Shown here: positions 4,938-5,386 of the stretch, in pieces
Position numbering within the stretch: the first letter of the stretch is position 1
Layout of the letters: the number at the start of each line of letters is the position of its first letter
DNA from: Nitrospirota bacterium
GTDB taxonomy: Bacteria > Nitrospirota > Nitrospiria > Nitrospirales > Nitrospiraceae
Direction of reading: 5' to 3'
NCBI GenBank assembly: GCA_016222925.1
Contig: JACRQB010000290.1
Coordinates: 1 to 5,386 of the forward strand
Length of the DNA stretch: 5,386 nt
Notes under the pieces: generated by a model
Seen by the model: only the letters and a program-made list of their open reading frames with translations
Told to the model about the DNA's origin: nothing
The model's database searches: none
Program-made: the position numbers and the translations under genes

Positions 4938-5386
4938 GTGGGAACAATAGGTTCACAACTAAGACGGCACGGAGTGTTGAATAATGAGCGAGGCTTTGCT
5001 CTCTTTGGTGTATTTCTGACCATCCTCATGATGACGGCGCTAGGGATTGCCGCGATGACGATGACGGGGCTGGAGAATCGAATGGCTGGATTTGCCAACT
5101 CCACGGACGCAGCGGCGGCAGCGGCTGAGTCCTGTATAGGGACCGGCGTCAACGTGATTATGCAGACCTTGCAGGAACGGCAAGTCCCTCTCAGCTATGT
5201 CGGGCCCGCAGCGGTGATTCCCGCAAACGCCGAAGGCGCGATAGCACCTACCCTCACGCAAGAAATCATGGGACAAGCGAACAATAACGCAGACGGAGTT
5301 GGTGCGTCTCCCGATATTCAGATGACTGCCGGGCCCTTTGCAGTCGTTGGCGACATCGATCGCCTCTACTTCAAGAACAAGGTTGG
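4938..5386 (+). CDS. pilX: PilX-type minor pilin (PilX N-terminal domain), cut by window end
   Basis: The frame is open from the start codon to the window end (149 full codons, no stop). GTG 4938 is chosen because AAGGAG (4925-4930) lies seven bases upstream; an in-frame ATG at 4920, directly behind the pilW stop, lacks a spaced ribosome site. Residues 15-65 match the PilX N-terminal family: NNERGFALFGVFLTILMMTA, then TMTGLENRMAGFAN and an Ala-rich 'AAAAAAESC' helix (compare the family's 'leeRMAgn.rd...A..AAEa'). The membrane helix spans ~20-41. Prepilin processing after G19 is plausible, but position +5 is Gly, not Glu; non-acidic +5 residues are, as I recall, common in PilX/GspK-type pilins and compatible with a place near the pilus tip. 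Operon position immediately after pilW supports the call. The C-terminal domain is off the window, so whether it is short PilX or a long beta-repeat version is unknown. Confidence 0.85.
   Translation, partial: MGTIGSQLRRHGVLNNERGFALFGVFLTILMMTALGIAAMTMTGLENRMAGFANSTDAAAAAAESCIGTGVNVIMQTLQERQVPLSYVGPAAVIPANAEGAIAPTLTQEIMGQANNNADGVGASPDIQMTAGPFAVVGDIDRLYFKNKV

Noticed and set aside
4844..5152. Minus-strand frame across the pilW/pilX junction
   Set aside because: It overlaps two recognised pilin genes, lacks a recognisable family, and is best explained as a shadow frame.
1..5386. The window length (5386) equals the phiX174 genome length
   Set aside because: The content is a type IV pilus locus with no microvirus genes; the match in length is coincidence.

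Overview
This window is a chromosomal piece of a Gram-negative bacterium that carries part of a type IV pilus (T4P) assembly locus. The base composition looks moderate to slightly GC-rich (judged by eye, not counted). The ATPase and minor pilins most resemble what I recall from Nitrospirota (Nitrospira-type) and deltaproteobacterial T4P loci. That assignment is an inference from remembered sequence style, not from a search. I see no phage, transposon, CRISPR or RNA gene.

Layout from left to right on the + strand. Positions 1-353 hold the 3' end of a gene for a repetitive, beta-rich protein, possibly the C-terminus of a large PilX-type pilus protein. Positions 426-2047 hold a PilB/GspE-type assembly ATPase that is broken. 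The N-terminal part runs into TGA at 1182-1184, and the catalytic C-terminal part continues in another frame from about 1181. Roughly 65-75 codons that every family member carries are missing at the junction, so this is an out-of-frame internal deletion (or an assembly gap closed wrongly), not a simple indel. On the - strand, convergent with the ATPase, lies a small single-domain PilZ protein (2083-2403) with an intact c-di-GMP-binding signature. A 285-base divergent gap follows. A tightly packed minor-pilin operon then runs to the right edge: a GspH/FimT-type prepilin (2689-3249), PilV (3262-3762), PilW (3781-4917) and a PilX-type protein (GTG start at 4938, cut by the window end).

How they fit together: in T4P systems the PilB ATPase powers polymerisation of pilins from the inner membrane. 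The FimT/FimU-PilV-PilW-PilX set forms the priming and tip complex, usually with the PilY1 adhesin, which would be expected just past the right edge. PilZ proteins sense c-di-GMP and often control pilus function. The gene order here matches the minor-pilin order known from Pseudomonas-type systems. The main anomaly is the internally deleted ATPase. If it is real, this strain must power its pilus with another PilB copy or has lost this motor. If it is an assembly error, the true gene is about 200-225 bases longer. I found no convincing evidence of an undescribed system; the window is a recognisable T4P locus with a few local oddities.
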